Of a stretch of DNA of 64,000 nt, positions 8,361-17,446 are shown piece by piece. The DNA is from Oceanobacillus senegalensis (lineage in GTDB: Bacteria > Bacillota > Bacilli > Bacillales > Amphibacillaceae). The translations under genes were made by a program, and so were the position numbers. The notes beneath the pieces are model-generated. The model saw only the letters and a list, made by a program, of their open reading frames with translations, was not told where the DNA came from and ran no database searches. Numbering within the stretch: the first letter of the stretch is position 1; every line of letters starts with the position of its first letter. The stretch spans positions 2,189,740 to 2,253,739 of the forward strand of contig NZ_LT839648.1 in the NCBI RefSeq assembly GCF_900176885.1. The letters run 5' to 3'.

Positions 8361-9041
8361 TTATGCGTTATCACCATTTCCATTGACAGGAAACACAACA
8401 GGGCATTGTGGTGGAATGGTTGGTGCAGGACATGGTGGTAGTTCTAGTATATCTCTTGGTTGACAGAAGTCAGCAACAATTTCAAGCGTTACATCAAAAG
8501 TGGATTGGATGCTTTGGCATAGACGTACAGTAACTGTTACGTCTAATTCATCAATATCAGTAGTTGTTCCAACATCACATGTAGCTGTACAAACAAAGCA
8601 ATCTAAGTCCGTATACGTTACATCAATATCAGTACCATCTGGTGCACAAAGAATTACTTGTTCACAACGAGTGAATTCTACCGTACCTATTTCAACATTC
8701 GCGCCACCAAGGTCCGCTGCTAAATTTGCAAATATTGTTACTTCGAAGTTTTTGCGAATGTTTACCAGCTGTAATGTTACAATCGCTCCATCAATTTCAA
8801 ACTCTTGATCTTCTCGATCCAAAATTACAAATGGATCAACTTCCGTAGGTGCAACCTCACAAGTAACGCTATCCAGATCAAGGTCATCACATTCTAATTG
8901 ATCACCAGTAACTGGATTAAGCGGTAGTTCCAAGTCAGTTAAACTCAGATCAAATGTTGCTTCATTTAAAACCCAGTCATAGACCTTCTCTGTATTAATA
9001 CAAAGAAGCTCCTGACCCCCCGTTAAATTATTTGCTTGCAT
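8361..9041 (-). CDS. Cysteine-rich spore-surface (coat/crust-like) protein, copy B
   Basis: This 226-residue protein is nearly identical to the 4385-5083 product and keeps all twelve cysteines and the INTEKVYDWV start. The main differences are LNPVTGD and LDLDSV near residues 41-58, EVDPFVI near 67, the segment around residue 198, and a shorter Asn/Gly tail. The central coding DNA (about 8520-8780) is almost unchanged relative to copy A while the ends and flanks have diverged, which suggests recent duplication or gene conversion. The start follows GGAGGTGTTTGCAAA, identical in both copies, and a sigma-K-like promoter lies upstream. It is divergent from the larger coiled-coil gene. Function as a cross-linked spore surface component is inferred. 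Confidence 0.72.
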   Translation of the reverse strand: MQANNLTGGQELLCINTEKVYDWVLNEATFDLSLTDLELPLNPVTGDQLECDDLDLDSVTCEVAPTEVDPFVILDREDQEFEIDGAIVTLQLVNIRKNFEVTIFANLAADLGGANVEIGTVEFTRCEQVILCAPDGTDIDVTYTDLDCFVCTATCDVGTTTDIDELDVTVTVRLCQSIQSTFDVTLEIVADFCQPRDILELPPCPAPTIPPQCPVVFPVNGNGDNA

Positions 9042-9079
9042 TTTGCAAACACCTCCAAAATAAAATTATTTCTCATCCA

Positions 9080-9110
9080 TAGGCTATGCAACAAAAGGAA
9101 AAACCGTTTT
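9080..9110 (-). promoter_or_regulatory. Sigma-K-like promoter of cysteine-rich gene B
   Basis: The minus strand has CATAGCCTA (consensus CATANNNTA) with AC at -35 and a 17-base spacer, at the same distance from the start codon as in copy A. Confidence 0.6.
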
Positions 9111-9344
9111 AATAAAAGAGCGGAATTATTATTTTTTGTTCTAAATTAATGTCCAATGACATTCATCCAAATCCATACGGCATTCCTTAGCTTAAAATGA
9201 ATGAGCCATGCATAAGATGAATATAAACGGAACAGCAATTAACCAACAAATGCACATTATTAATTTAAATTACTGTTCCACGTTTATCACAAATTCATGA
9301 TTCATCAATAGTATATTAATGTGCTATAAAAAGGGTGAATAGAA
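9111..9344. other. Divergent intergenic region of the second spore-surface module
   Basis: The AT-rich gap between cysteine-rich gene B and the 515-residue coiled-coil gene presumably contains the plus-strand promoter. I could not assign a specific sigma factor to it, and I see no ORF in it. Confidence 0.4.
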
Positions 9345-10892
9345 ATGTATCCATATAGATTATATAACTCTGAGGACATTGAAAAATTAAAACGAGAAAT
9401 AGAGATTTATAGAAAAACAATAAGAAATGCTAATTCAGATAACGGAACGAAAGATGCTAAGTGGAAGAGCGAGTTATATGATTTGAAGTTAGAATTTTCC
9501 CAAGTAAAAGGAGAAATGATGGCTATGAAAGAAGTTTATCAAGAACAAATGAGTTTACAAAAGGAACAAGAGATTGCCGTACAGCTTCAGACAATGAATT
9601 ATTCGCTATATCAACTAAGACAAGAGGTCGATGAAATAAAAGGCGAACTGGAGCACATACGGTTTAATGATCTATTTAAAAAGATGAATTCCGTAATGAA
9701 TAAAACAAATGATTATTTAACAAAAATTAAACATCAAATTGACCAGCAGAATGAAGAATTCATACAATTAAAAGAAAAAGTGAATTCACTGAACTCACCA
9801 AAATCATCCGAGTATAGTCAATTGCGAAATATGTTAAACGCTTCAAATAACATAGAGCAAATTCCTAATCAAAATCGTATTACAGTCAGACAGCAACCAT
9901 CTTCCTTTCAAAGTACGAATCAATCGAGAAAACGAACAACATCGTTTCAGAATTCTCGATTGGATTTAAACAGAAATATTATCACACGTACATCCACCCC
10001 CCAAAGTAAAAATAATATGAAAAAATATAATAATACAAAAGAAAACACTTCCAAAGTTTTAAATCAAGAAAAGCAAGAACATCCACTTCCAAACCATTCC
10101 GATACACAGACCGAAATTTACTCAAATACGGAAGAAAAATCAAATAAACTTGGTGGAATCCATCCAGACCATCATGAAAAAACTCAAAAACAACCATTTG
10201 ATAACAAAGCCACTGAAACTCATATGGAGAGTCCTTTAAATGCTAATGAACTAGGAAAAACACAAATAAAACCCCAATCAACCGACAACCACCTTACCCA
10301 ACCAAAACCAAAAGAAGAGATTGCTAAAAACATGACATACAACGATGATGATCATATTGAATCATTAAATGAAAATGCAACTAAAACTAGTACCCAGAAG
10401 AATAGTGATCATATTGAAAAATCTTTAAATGAAAATACAACTAAAACTAGTACGCAGGAGAATAGTGACCATATTGAAAAGTCTTTAAATGAAAATACAA
10501 CTAAAACTAATACGCAGGAGAATAGTGACCATATTGAAGATTCTTTAAATAAAAATACAACTAAAACTAGTACGCAGCAGAATAGTGACCATTTTGAAAA
10601 GTCTTTAAATGAAAATACTACTAAAACTAATACACAGGAGAATAGTGACCATTTTGAAGATTCTTTAAATAAAAATACAACTAAAACTAGTACGCAGCAG
10701 AATAGTGACCATTTTGAAAAGTCTTTAAATGAAAATACAACTAAAACTAATACGCAGGAGAATGATCCTCAAAACAATAATGTAACACCTACGAAATCTG
10801 AAGACAAAAATGTCAAAAACAAGGATAAAGCGCCCGGATCAAAGCCTAAAAGTGATTTAGCATCATTTTTATCATTCTTCTGGAAAAGTTAA
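9345..10892 (+). CDS. Large coiled-coil/repeat protein, spore-surface module copy B
   Basis: The 515-residue protein has a long coiled coil (about residues 8-150). The PKSSEYSQLRNML element and NRNIITRTSTPQ then align it with the 181-residue paralogue. A long Asn/Thr/Lys-rich disordered region follows, with 20-residue repeats of the type NENTTKTSTQENSDHIEKSL at about 342-473, and a basic tail ending ASFLSFFWKS. It has no signal peptide. The final hydrophobic FLSFFWK segment could anchor or dock the protein. The gene is divergent from cysteine-rich gene B and lies one base before the JAMM peptidase gene, so the two are co-transcribed. The repeats look like a flexible, easily length-varying spacer as found in surface filaments. 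The exact function is unknown. Confidence 0.75.
   Translation: MYPYRLYNSEDIEKLKREIEIYRKTIRNANSDNGTKDAKWKSELYDLKLEFSQVKGEMMAMKEVYQEQMSLQKEQEIAVQLQTMNYSLYQLRQEVDEIKGELEHIRFNDLFKKMNSVMNKTNDYLTKIKHQIDQQNEEFIQLKEKVNSLNSPKSSEYSQLRNMLNASNNIEQIPNQNRITVRQQPSSFQSTNQSRKRTTSFQNSRLDLNRNIITRTSTPQSKNNMKKYNNTKENTSKVLNQEKQEHPLPNHSDTQTEIYSNTEEKSNKLGGIHPDHHEKTQKQPFDNKATETHMESPLNANELGKTQIKPQSTDNHLTQPKPKEEIAKNMTYNDDDHIESLNENATKTSTQKNSDHIEKSLNENTTKTSTQENSDHIEKSLNENTTKTNTQENSDHIEDSLNKNTTKTSTQQNSDHFEKSLNENTTKTNTQENSDHFEDSLNKNTTKTSTQQNSDHFEKSLNENTTKTNTQENDPQNNNVTPTKSEDKNVKNKDKAPGSKPKSDLASFLSFFWKS
10368..10763 (+). repeat. In-frame 60-bp tandem repeat array (6.6 copies)
   Basis: Six full units and one partial unit of 60 bp encode NEN/NKN-TTKT-S/N-TQ-E/Q-NSDH-I/F-E-K/D-SL. 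The later units alternate in pairs, giving a 120-bp higher-order repeat. All unit lengths are identical, so the frame is kept. Confidence 0.95.
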
Positions 10893-10893
10893 T

Positions 10894-11307
10894 ATGTCAA
10901 ACAATGAAATGGTTATTCCCCAAATTATATATGATCAAATGGTTGAATATGGAAGAGAAAATTTTCCATATGAAGCATGTGGTTTATTATCGGGAAGGGA
11001 AAATCATGTATATTCTTTGTGGCCTTTAAAAAATAGTTGGAAATCAGTAAACCGTTTTTTTGTAAAAAAAGATACCGTTGAGCGTGTTATACGACAAATT
11101 GAACAACGAGAGGAGCAGGTATTAGCGATATACCACACTCATCCATTCACAGCACCTGTTCCTTCAAGCTATGATATAAGGAACCATCCAGATAATAAGG
11201 TAGCAATGGTAATTACTTCTTATAAAACATGCCCTCCTAAAACGAAATGGTATCAAATTCAAGGATCCAATTATACGGAACGTTATTTTTGCTTAAAAAC
11301 ATTGTAA
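10894..11307 (+). CDS. JAMM/MPN (Mov34-type, M67) metallopeptidase
   Basis: This 137-residue protein has the complete JAMM zinc-peptidase signature. Glu27 lies in PYEACGLLSG, and H81-T-H83 is followed by seven residues and then S91-S-Y-D94, matching E...HxH(x7)SxxD. It is a minimal single-domain protein without signal peptide, so it acts in the cytoplasm, probably of the mother cell. Such enzymes cleave isopeptide or C-terminal peptide bonds, for example from ubiquitin-like carrier proteins. The start codon is one base after the stop of the repeat protein, indicating tight coupling. Its substrate may therefore be a protein of the neighbouring surface module, but that is inference. No ThiS/MoaD-like or E1-like gene is nearby. 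Confidence 0.85.
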   Translation: MSNNEMVIPQIIYDQMVEYGRENFPYEACGLLSGRENHVYSLWPLKNSWKSVNRFFVKKDTVERVIRQIEQREEQVLAIYHTHPFTAPVPSSYDIRNHPDNKVAMVITSYKTCPPKTKWYQIQGSNYTERYFCLKTL

Positions 11308-11371
11308 TAGCCCGTACATTTGGAAGAGAACTACAATATAATATACTATCACTTAGAAAAGGAGTGATGTT

Positions 11372-11491
11372 TTGAAAGCAAAACAGAAGATGAAAAGTCA
11401 TTCCAATTCATTAAAACGAAAAAAACCAATTGTCATTAATTCATCATCCAAGACCATTAAAAGAAAAAGCAGAGGTTGCTGCTTGAAATAA
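11372..11491 (+). CDS. Small highly basic protein (39 aa)
   Basis: A TTG start preceded by AAAAGGAGTGATGT opens a 39-residue frame rich in Lys, Arg and Ser that ends RGCCLK. It lies 64 bases after the JAMM gene on the same strand. Strong ribosome binding, composition and position suggest a small spore-associated protein. I recognise no family. Confidence 0.55.
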   Translation: MKAKQKMKSHSNSLKRKKPIVINSSSKTIKRKSRGCCLK

Positions 11492-11504
11492 ATTTATATG
11501 TATC

Positions 11505-11576
11505 ATTCTTTAAATAAAATTATATGAATTTATTCTTTAAATAAAATTTAGTGAATAATTCTTTTTAAATAAAATT
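11505..11576 (+). repeat. Three direct copies of a 17-bp AT-rich repeat
   Basis: ATTCTTTAAATAAAATT occurs at 11505-11521 and 11532-11548, and with two extra T at 11558-11576. Confidence 0.8.
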
Positions 11577-11599
11577 CAGTACGTGTATGTTATCTCCAG

Positions 11600-11780
11600 T
11601 CATAGGTCCTGAGCGCTAGCCTGTTCTTAGTAAGTCTTCCCTCTAATTTTTAGTTGATGTTGACTTTCAACTCAGGGGTATAAGTGCGACTAAGCCTCTG
11701 GTTCAAACCAATCGGCAAAACTTCTTTATGGGGTCATTCGATGAAGGTAGTCTTGCTACAGCTCTAGCGCGTTGTGGTCG
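11600..11780 (+). ncRNA. Possible structured RNA or mobile-element remnant
   Basis: This segment is richer in GC than its surroundings. It has complementary arms GCGCTAG (about 11610) and CTAGCGC (about 11763), a TGGTT/ACCA hairpin, a GTAG/CTAC hairpin just before the closing arm, and a T-rich run (CTTTTCTTTTAT) after it. No frame with a start and ribosome binding site is present. A non-coding RNA or the end of a lost IS element are both possible. The strand is a guess from the T-run. Confidence 0.3.
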
Positions 11781-11966
11781 TAACTTTTCTTTTATACAAT
11801 TTAAGAATTTTATACTTTAACGAGTCACTTACAAATGATTTGATATCCCCCCGGTAAACAAATTATTTGATCTCCAAAAACATTGTAATAAAATGAAAGA
11901 TAAAATAGATGATAGTTTTTTATTGTTCACGTTCTCCATCTTAAGTGCAATTAATTACTTCATCAT

Positions 11967-12021
11967 AAAAAAGGCTTCTGTCCTAAAAACCTAAATGGAT
12001 ATAGGATGGAATGCCTTTTTT
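11967..12021. terminator. Imperfect terminator-like inverted repeat
   Basis: AAAAAAGGC-TTC-TGTCCTA pairs with TAGGATGGAATGCCTTTTTT across about 18 bases. No gene ends immediately upstream, so it may be a leftover of a deleted operon or end the RNA candidate. Confidence 0.5.
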
Positions 12022-12318
12022 AAGATGGAAACAAATGCAAAAGCATTTGCTCCTAATGAATCTAACATGCAACATACATACACCCAACTCACTCTTTATT
12101 TGGAAAAGAAAAAAGTAGTATAATTGATTTATCGACTGTGGCATGTCTATGCTATAATTCTGTATATGGACAAAAGAAATTTCTATAAATGAGTTCGTAC
12201 GAAAGCCAGCCATATTCATTACTTTAATTTTATACATATATAAACGTCTTTGAAAGGTTATAACTTATAATACAGAAGGCGTTACACCTGATTTATTGGT
12301 TTGAAAGGAGGTCTCCAT

Positions 12319-13534
<1,216 letters not shown>

Positions 13535-13553
13535 TATATTTTCTACAGAGCAA

Positions 13554-13588
13554 TAAAAGGCATTCTGATTTGATCAGAATGCCTTTTA
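13554..13588. terminator. trpS terminator
   Basis: A perfect 15-bp stem (AAAAGGCATTCTGAT) with a 3-base loop ends in TTTTATA, between the convergent trpS and yjbA genes. It probably works in both directions. Confidence 0.9.
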
Positions 13589-13661
13589 TATAGTTAAATA
13601 AATTATTAATGTAATACTTATTTCTCCATGGGATTCAACTATCTCTATGTTGAATGTCTAG

Positions 13662-14429
13662 TTATTTTTGGTTAGATGTATTTTGTTCCTGACCATTCTC
13701 CGCTTCCCACATTTTTTCAAGAAACGGCTGACCTTTAATTAATTTCCCACATAAATCTTCATGTGCTTGACTCCAGCCTTCCTTCACACCATTGTAAAGT
13801 GTATTCCAGACTTTCTCCTCATTCATATAACGAATATATGGGTATTGTTTAGGGTCCCATTCTGTAAGCCAATAACGCAATTCCTCTAGGTTATTCGTGG
13901 TACGTAGTTGGTCCATTGCAATCATCATTAACTGCTTTAATTGACGTTCTTTTCTAGTTAAACCGAATACTAATTCAGGTTCCATTGACAGTAGATGATA
14001 CTCTTTTTGATAGCTTTCATCTTCAAATCCAAATGATTGAGGTTTTGTTTTTTTAATCATGTCGTAGACCAATTGTTCTTGTCTAGGTATTAATCTACTT
14101 TTTCGAATTGGTATTTGATAACCGATTGTGTCAAATGCAATAATATCTTCACCATTCGTAACCACACAAGCATACTCTACAACAGACCTTTCATGCCCTT
14201 TACGTATATAGGCACGTTTATGAATGGTATCAAGTAAATCCTCAGGCAAGTCATGCATATCATTTTCAATGTATTCAAACAATCCAGATGTTATGTAGAT
14301 AAGCGGGACTTGATCTAATAGTTCAATACCATCATCTTTACGCCATTCATGAAAATAACATACATTATAGCCATTTTCTTCACCTTCAAACCAATTCACC
14401 CAAACATCATGCAAATATAACATAAACAA
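13662..14429 (-). CDS. yjbA: YjbA family protein (DUF3603)
   Basis: The 255-residue soluble protein starts [18 protein letters not shown], typical of the YjbA/DUF3603 family found beside trpS in Bacillus. It is Trp/Tyr-rich in its first half and ends in a polar tail. The molecular role is unknown. Position convergent to trpS is conserved. It has no membrane segments. Confidence 0.85.
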   Translation of the reverse strand: MFMLYLHDVWVNWFEGEENGYNVCYFHEWRKDDGIELLDQVPLIYITSGLFEYIENDMHDLPEDLLDTIHKRAYIRKGHERSVVEYACVVTNGEDIIAFDTIGYQIPIRKSRLIPRQEQLVYDMIKKTKPQSFGFEDESYQKEYHLLSMEPELVFGLTRKERQLKQLMMIAMDQLRTTNNLEELRYWLTEWDPKQYPYIRYMNEEKVWNTLYNGVKEGWSQAHEDLCGKLIKGQPFLEKMWEAENGQEQNTSNQK

Positions 14430-14599
14430 CCCTCGCTTTAATAAAACTTATAACTTCATTCCTTTTTTTCAACATGTTATTCATTTATCTTGTTTCAGCT
14501 GAACAAATTATTGTAACTTACCATACATTATGACCAGCATTGCGAAAAAATATTCTTTTCATAATAGACTAGGTAAGAAAGTATAAAAATTTAAGCGCT

Positions 14600-14690
14600 A
14601 TTCCTTTTGTAAGCAAAAAAAGTCGCGTTCAGCTCCGGCGAGACTTCCCTGCACCCCCGTACGGTGCTAAACGGGCGCCCTTAGATTTTG
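14600..14690. other. GC-rich intergenic patch
   Basis: This stretch is much richer in GC than its surroundings and has overlapping inverted repeats, such as CCCGT with ACGGG and GCACC with GGTGC, plus GGGCGCCC. It may be a degenerate dispersed repeat. No ORF is supported. Confidence 0.4.
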
Positions 14691-14698
14691 TTATACGA

Positions 14699-14905
14699 TT
14701 ATGGGTTGTTCGGGTATCGTAAAAGTACTAAAGCCATCAGTAAAAAGCCGAATGGGAGAAAATAGCATTCTATCCTTCCGCTAACAAATATAAAATAATC
14801 AGCCCAAGTCAAGCCAGCGGGCAAAAAGTTCAAATAAGCAATTAAGGTAACTCCACCAGTAACAGCTAGTCCAAATCCAAGCATAAATATAAATATATAA
14901 CCCAT
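14699..14905 (-). CDS. Small membrane protein (68 aa)
   Basis: The protein is almost entirely hydrophobic, with two predicted membrane helices (about residues 1-27 and 35-62) joined by a short loop with Trp and Asp. The ATG follows TAGGTGGCAAT. It lies downstream of fabF on the same strand but beyond the fabF terminator, so it has its own transcript. Function is not known. Confidence 0.65.
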   Translation of the reverse strand: MGYIFIFMLGFGLAVTGGVTLIAYLNFLPAGLTWADYFIFVSGRIECYFLPFGFLLMALVLLRYPNNP

Positions 14906-15089
14906 ATTGCCACCTACACTTGTCCACTTTTAATCTATATTTATGCTTGTCCATGATTGGACATGCCTTTAAAATTTATGTGCATCGACATTTAGTCCAT
15001 TATAACGCTAGGGAAATACCTACACCATCCAGTGATGCTGAGTTTCCTTCAAGTAAAGCATAAGGCAACAATTCTTTAGAAAAAACAAA

Positions 15090-15123
15090 AAAACTGATCA
15101 GCCAACAATAGCTGATCAGTTTT
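15090..15123 (-). terminator. fabH-fabF operon terminator
   Basis: A perfect 13-bp stem (AAAACTGATCAGC) with an 8-base loop lies nine bases after the fabF stop codon. Confidence 0.9.
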
Positions 15124-15131
15124 CTCATTCT

Positions 15132-16373
15132 TTATCCGTTATATTTTTTGAAAATCAAGGATACGTTATGTCCACCAAAGCCTAGTGAGTTACTCATGAC
15201 CATATTTACCTGCTGTTCCCTTGCCTCGTTCGGTACATAGTCCAGATCACAGTCTTCGTCTGGGGTTTCATAATTAATCGTTGGTGGGATGATACTTTTA
15301 TTTATTGCTAGTAATGAGATAACCGCTTCGATACCACCTGCAGCTCCAAGTAAATGTCCAGTCATTGACTTTGTAGAAGAGATCGGAAGTTTGTTAGCAT
15401 GCTCATCAAAAACAGCTTTAATAGCCTGTGTTTCATATTTATCGTTTAACGCTGTACTTGTACCATGGGCATTGACATAATCTATTTCTTCTGCGGAAAT
15501 CCCGGCATCTGAGATGGCATGTTGCATAGCACGTGTCGCTCCCTCACCATTTTCAGCCGGTGCTGTAATGTGGTAAGCATCACCTGTTGCACCATACCCG
15601 ACGATTTCACCATAAATATGAGCTCCACGTTCTAATGCTTTATCCAAGGATTCCATTACTAAAATACCAGCGCCCTCACCCATCACAAAACCATCACGAT
15701 TTTTATCAAACGGACGACTTGCCGTTTTGGGATCATCGTTTGTAGATAATGCTTTAGAGGACGAAAATCCAGCAAAGGCCATGTCAGAGATAGGTGCTTC
15801 TGTTCCGCCAGTAATGATATAGTCAACATCCCCTCTTTGTACGGCTTTATAGGCATCTCCAATAGAATTCGCTCCAGACGCACAAGCGGTAACTGTACAT
15901 GAGTTGATTCCTCTTGCACCCAATTGGATGGATACTTGACCAGCAGCCATATCTGGTATCATCATTGGAACGAAAAACGGACTTACACGGCGTGGTCCTT
16001 TATTCATTAAAATGGTATGTTGCTCTTCCCATGTTTTCATACCACCAATTCCAGATCCAATCCATACACCAACACGATCACGATTATCGTCATTGATATC
16101 TAATTTTGCATCTTCCACTGCCATTTTTGCTGCTGCAACAGCATATTGCGTAAATGGATCCATTTTTCTTGCATCTTTTTTCTCCATATAATCTTTTGGT
16201 TCAAAATCTTTTATTTCGGCTGCCACTTTTGCAGGATACTTCTCTTTATCAATTTTAGTTACAAAATCAATTCCTGATTTACCAGTTACAATACTTTCCC
16301 ACATGGACTCTACATTATTTCCAACAGGGGTTACTGCGCCTAAACCTGTAATAACTACTCGCTTTTGCTCCAT
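15132..16373 (-). CDS. fabF: 3-oxoacyl-[ACP] synthase II
   Basis: The 413-residue condensing enzyme elongates acyl-ACP with malonyl-ACP in type II fatty acid synthesis. The nucleophile is Cys164 in the [11 protein letters not shown] motif, with active-site histidines in [11 protein letters not shown] and GHLLGAAGG. The start is the ATG at 16373, preceded by GGAAGGAGGATATAGT; the length then equals that of B. subtilis FabF. An ATG six codons upstream would lie within the ribosome binding site. It is 28 bases downstream of fabH and shares its FapR-type control. Confidence 0.96.
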   Translation of the reverse strand: MEQKRVVITGLGAVTPVGNNVESMWESIVTGKSGIDFVTKIDKEKYPAKVAAEIKDFEPKDYMEKKDARKMDPFTQYAVAAAKMAVEDAKLDINDDNRDRVGVWIGSGIGGMKTWEEQHTILMNKGPRRVSPFFVPMMIPDMAAGQVSIQLGARGINSCTVTACASGANSIGDAYKAVQRGDVDYIITGGTEAPISDMAFAGFSSSKALSTNDDPKTASRPFDKNRDGFVMGEGAGILVMESLDKALERGAHIYGEIVGYGATGDAYHITAPAENGEGATRAMQHAISDAGISAEEIDYVNAHGTSTALNDKYETQAIKAVFDEHANKLPISSTKSMTGHLLGAAGGIEAVISLLAINKSIIPPTINYETPDEDCDLDYVPNEAREQQVNMVMSNSLGFGGHNVSLIFKKYNG

Positions 16374-16401
16374 ACTATATCCTCCTTCCAAATTCCATTC
16401 A

Positions 16402-17340
16402 TTATTTGCCCCAACGTAATGCTATTGAACCCCAAGTTAATCCACCACCAAAGCCAACAAGAACAACATTATCATCTTCCTTAATCTTCCCTTCCTGAAC
16501 TGACTCTGACAATGCAATTGGAATGGATGCAGCAGATGTATTTCCATATTTTTTAATGGATTGATTCATTCTGTCTTCTGAAATTCCTAGTCGCTGTCTA
16601 GCAGCCTCCATGATTCGAATATTTGCTTGATGAGGAATCAAATAATCTACATCTTCTTTTTGTAATCCTGCTTTTTCAATTACATGAACAGAAGCTTCCG
16701 GCATTTTCCGTACAGCAAATTTAAAGACCTCTCGACCATTCATAGCTAAATAACCATCAGCTTTTTGATAAAGATGTTTTCCTCCTGTACCGTCTGAACC
16801 TAATTCATAAGACAAAATTCCTCTACCCTCAGATACCTCTCCTAATACCGCTGAACCTGCTCCATCTCCGAAAAGGACACATGTACTGCGATCAGACCAA
16901 TCGGTAATTTTAGATAGCTTTTCTACACCTACTATTAGTACATGTTTATATACTTTTGATTCGATAAATTGTTTCGCAGTTGCGACAGCATACATAAACC
17001 CTGAGCAAGCTGCACTAACATCCATTGCGGCAGCATTAATAGCTCCAAGCTTTTCTTGAAGCATACAGGCCACAGATGGAAATGGTGTGTCTGGAGTTAC
17101 AGTTGCTACTAAAATTAAATCAATTTCTTCTGGTTCTAATTTTGCATCTTCTAATGCTTGTAATGCAGCGTTATAAGCCATATCAGAAGTATCCATATCA
17201 TCTTCTGCTATTCGTCTTTCTTCAATTCCTGTTCTTGTACGAATCCATTCATCACTTGTATCTACCATTTTTTCTAAATCATTATTTGTTATAACTTTTG
17301 GTGGGACATAATGCCCTATTCCTAAAAAACCAACACTCAT
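16402..17340 (-). CDS. fabH: 3-oxoacyl-[ACP] synthase III
   Basis: The 312-residue KAS III starts fatty acid synthesis by condensing a short (in Bacilli, branched) acyl-CoA with malonyl-ACP. The catalytic triad is visible as Cys112 in [12 protein letters not shown], His in [10 protein letters not shown] and Asn in KYGNTSAAS. The ATG at 17340 follows AAGGAGCGGTTAACA and gives the usual length; the longer frame adds 15 unrelated residues. It is the first gene of the fabH-fabF operon, preceded by a FapR-like operator and by med. It matches the fabHA copy of B. subtilis in position. Confidence 0.96.
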   Translation of the reverse strand: MSVGFLGIGHYVPPKVITNNDLEKMVDTSDEWIRTRTGIEERRIAEDDMDTSDMAYNAALQALEDAKLEPEEIDLILVATVTPDTPFPSVACMLQEKLGAINAAAMDVSAACSGFMYAVATAKQFIESKVYKHVLIVGVEKLSKITDWSDRSTCVLFGDGAGSAVLGEVSEGRGILSYELGSDGTGGKHLYQKADGYLAMNGREVFKFAVRKMPEASVHVIEKAGLQKEDVDYLIPHQANIRIMEAARQRLGISEDRMNQSIKKYGNTSAASIPIALSESVQEGKIKEDDNVVLVGFGGGLTWGSIALRWGK

Positions 17341-17387
17341 TGTTAACCGCTCCTTAATAGAAGGTATATACGTTATTAAAATCAATT

Positions 17388-17406
17388 CTTATGACTTGGT
17401 ACTAAT
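17388..17406 (-). promoter_or_regulatory. FapR operator upstream of fabH
   Basis: The minus strand reads ATTAGTACCAAGTCATAAG. Its ATTAGTACC half and imperfect dyad fit the B. subtilis FapR operator, which represses fab genes until malonyl-CoA accumulates. It lies 48 bases upstream of the fabH start. Confidence 0.7.
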
Positions 17407-17446
17407 TTTAATATATATAAGGGTAGATAGCAAGAAAAAGCAAATT

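Larger units (their letters stand above)
11492..12318. other. Long non-coding region with repeats and folded segments
   Basis: More than 800 bases here lack a convincing gene. They contain the 11505-11576 direct repeats, the GC-richer folded segment at 11600-11780 and the inverted repeat at 11967-12021. The B. subtilis opp operon, which normally adjoins trpS, is not here, so this gap is the junction between the accessory island and the conserved backbone. Confidence 0.6.

Noticed and set aside
10368-10763. CRISPR-like repeat array
   Set aside because: Repeats are contiguous 60-bp coding units in frame with no spacers.
11690-11725. GGTTCAAACC resembling a tRNA T-arm
   Set aside because: No acceptor stem, D-arm or anticodon arm can be assembled around it.
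11983-12237. 84-codon minus-strand frame
   Set aside because: It includes one arm of an inverted repeat, has no ribosome binding site and no protein-like pattern.
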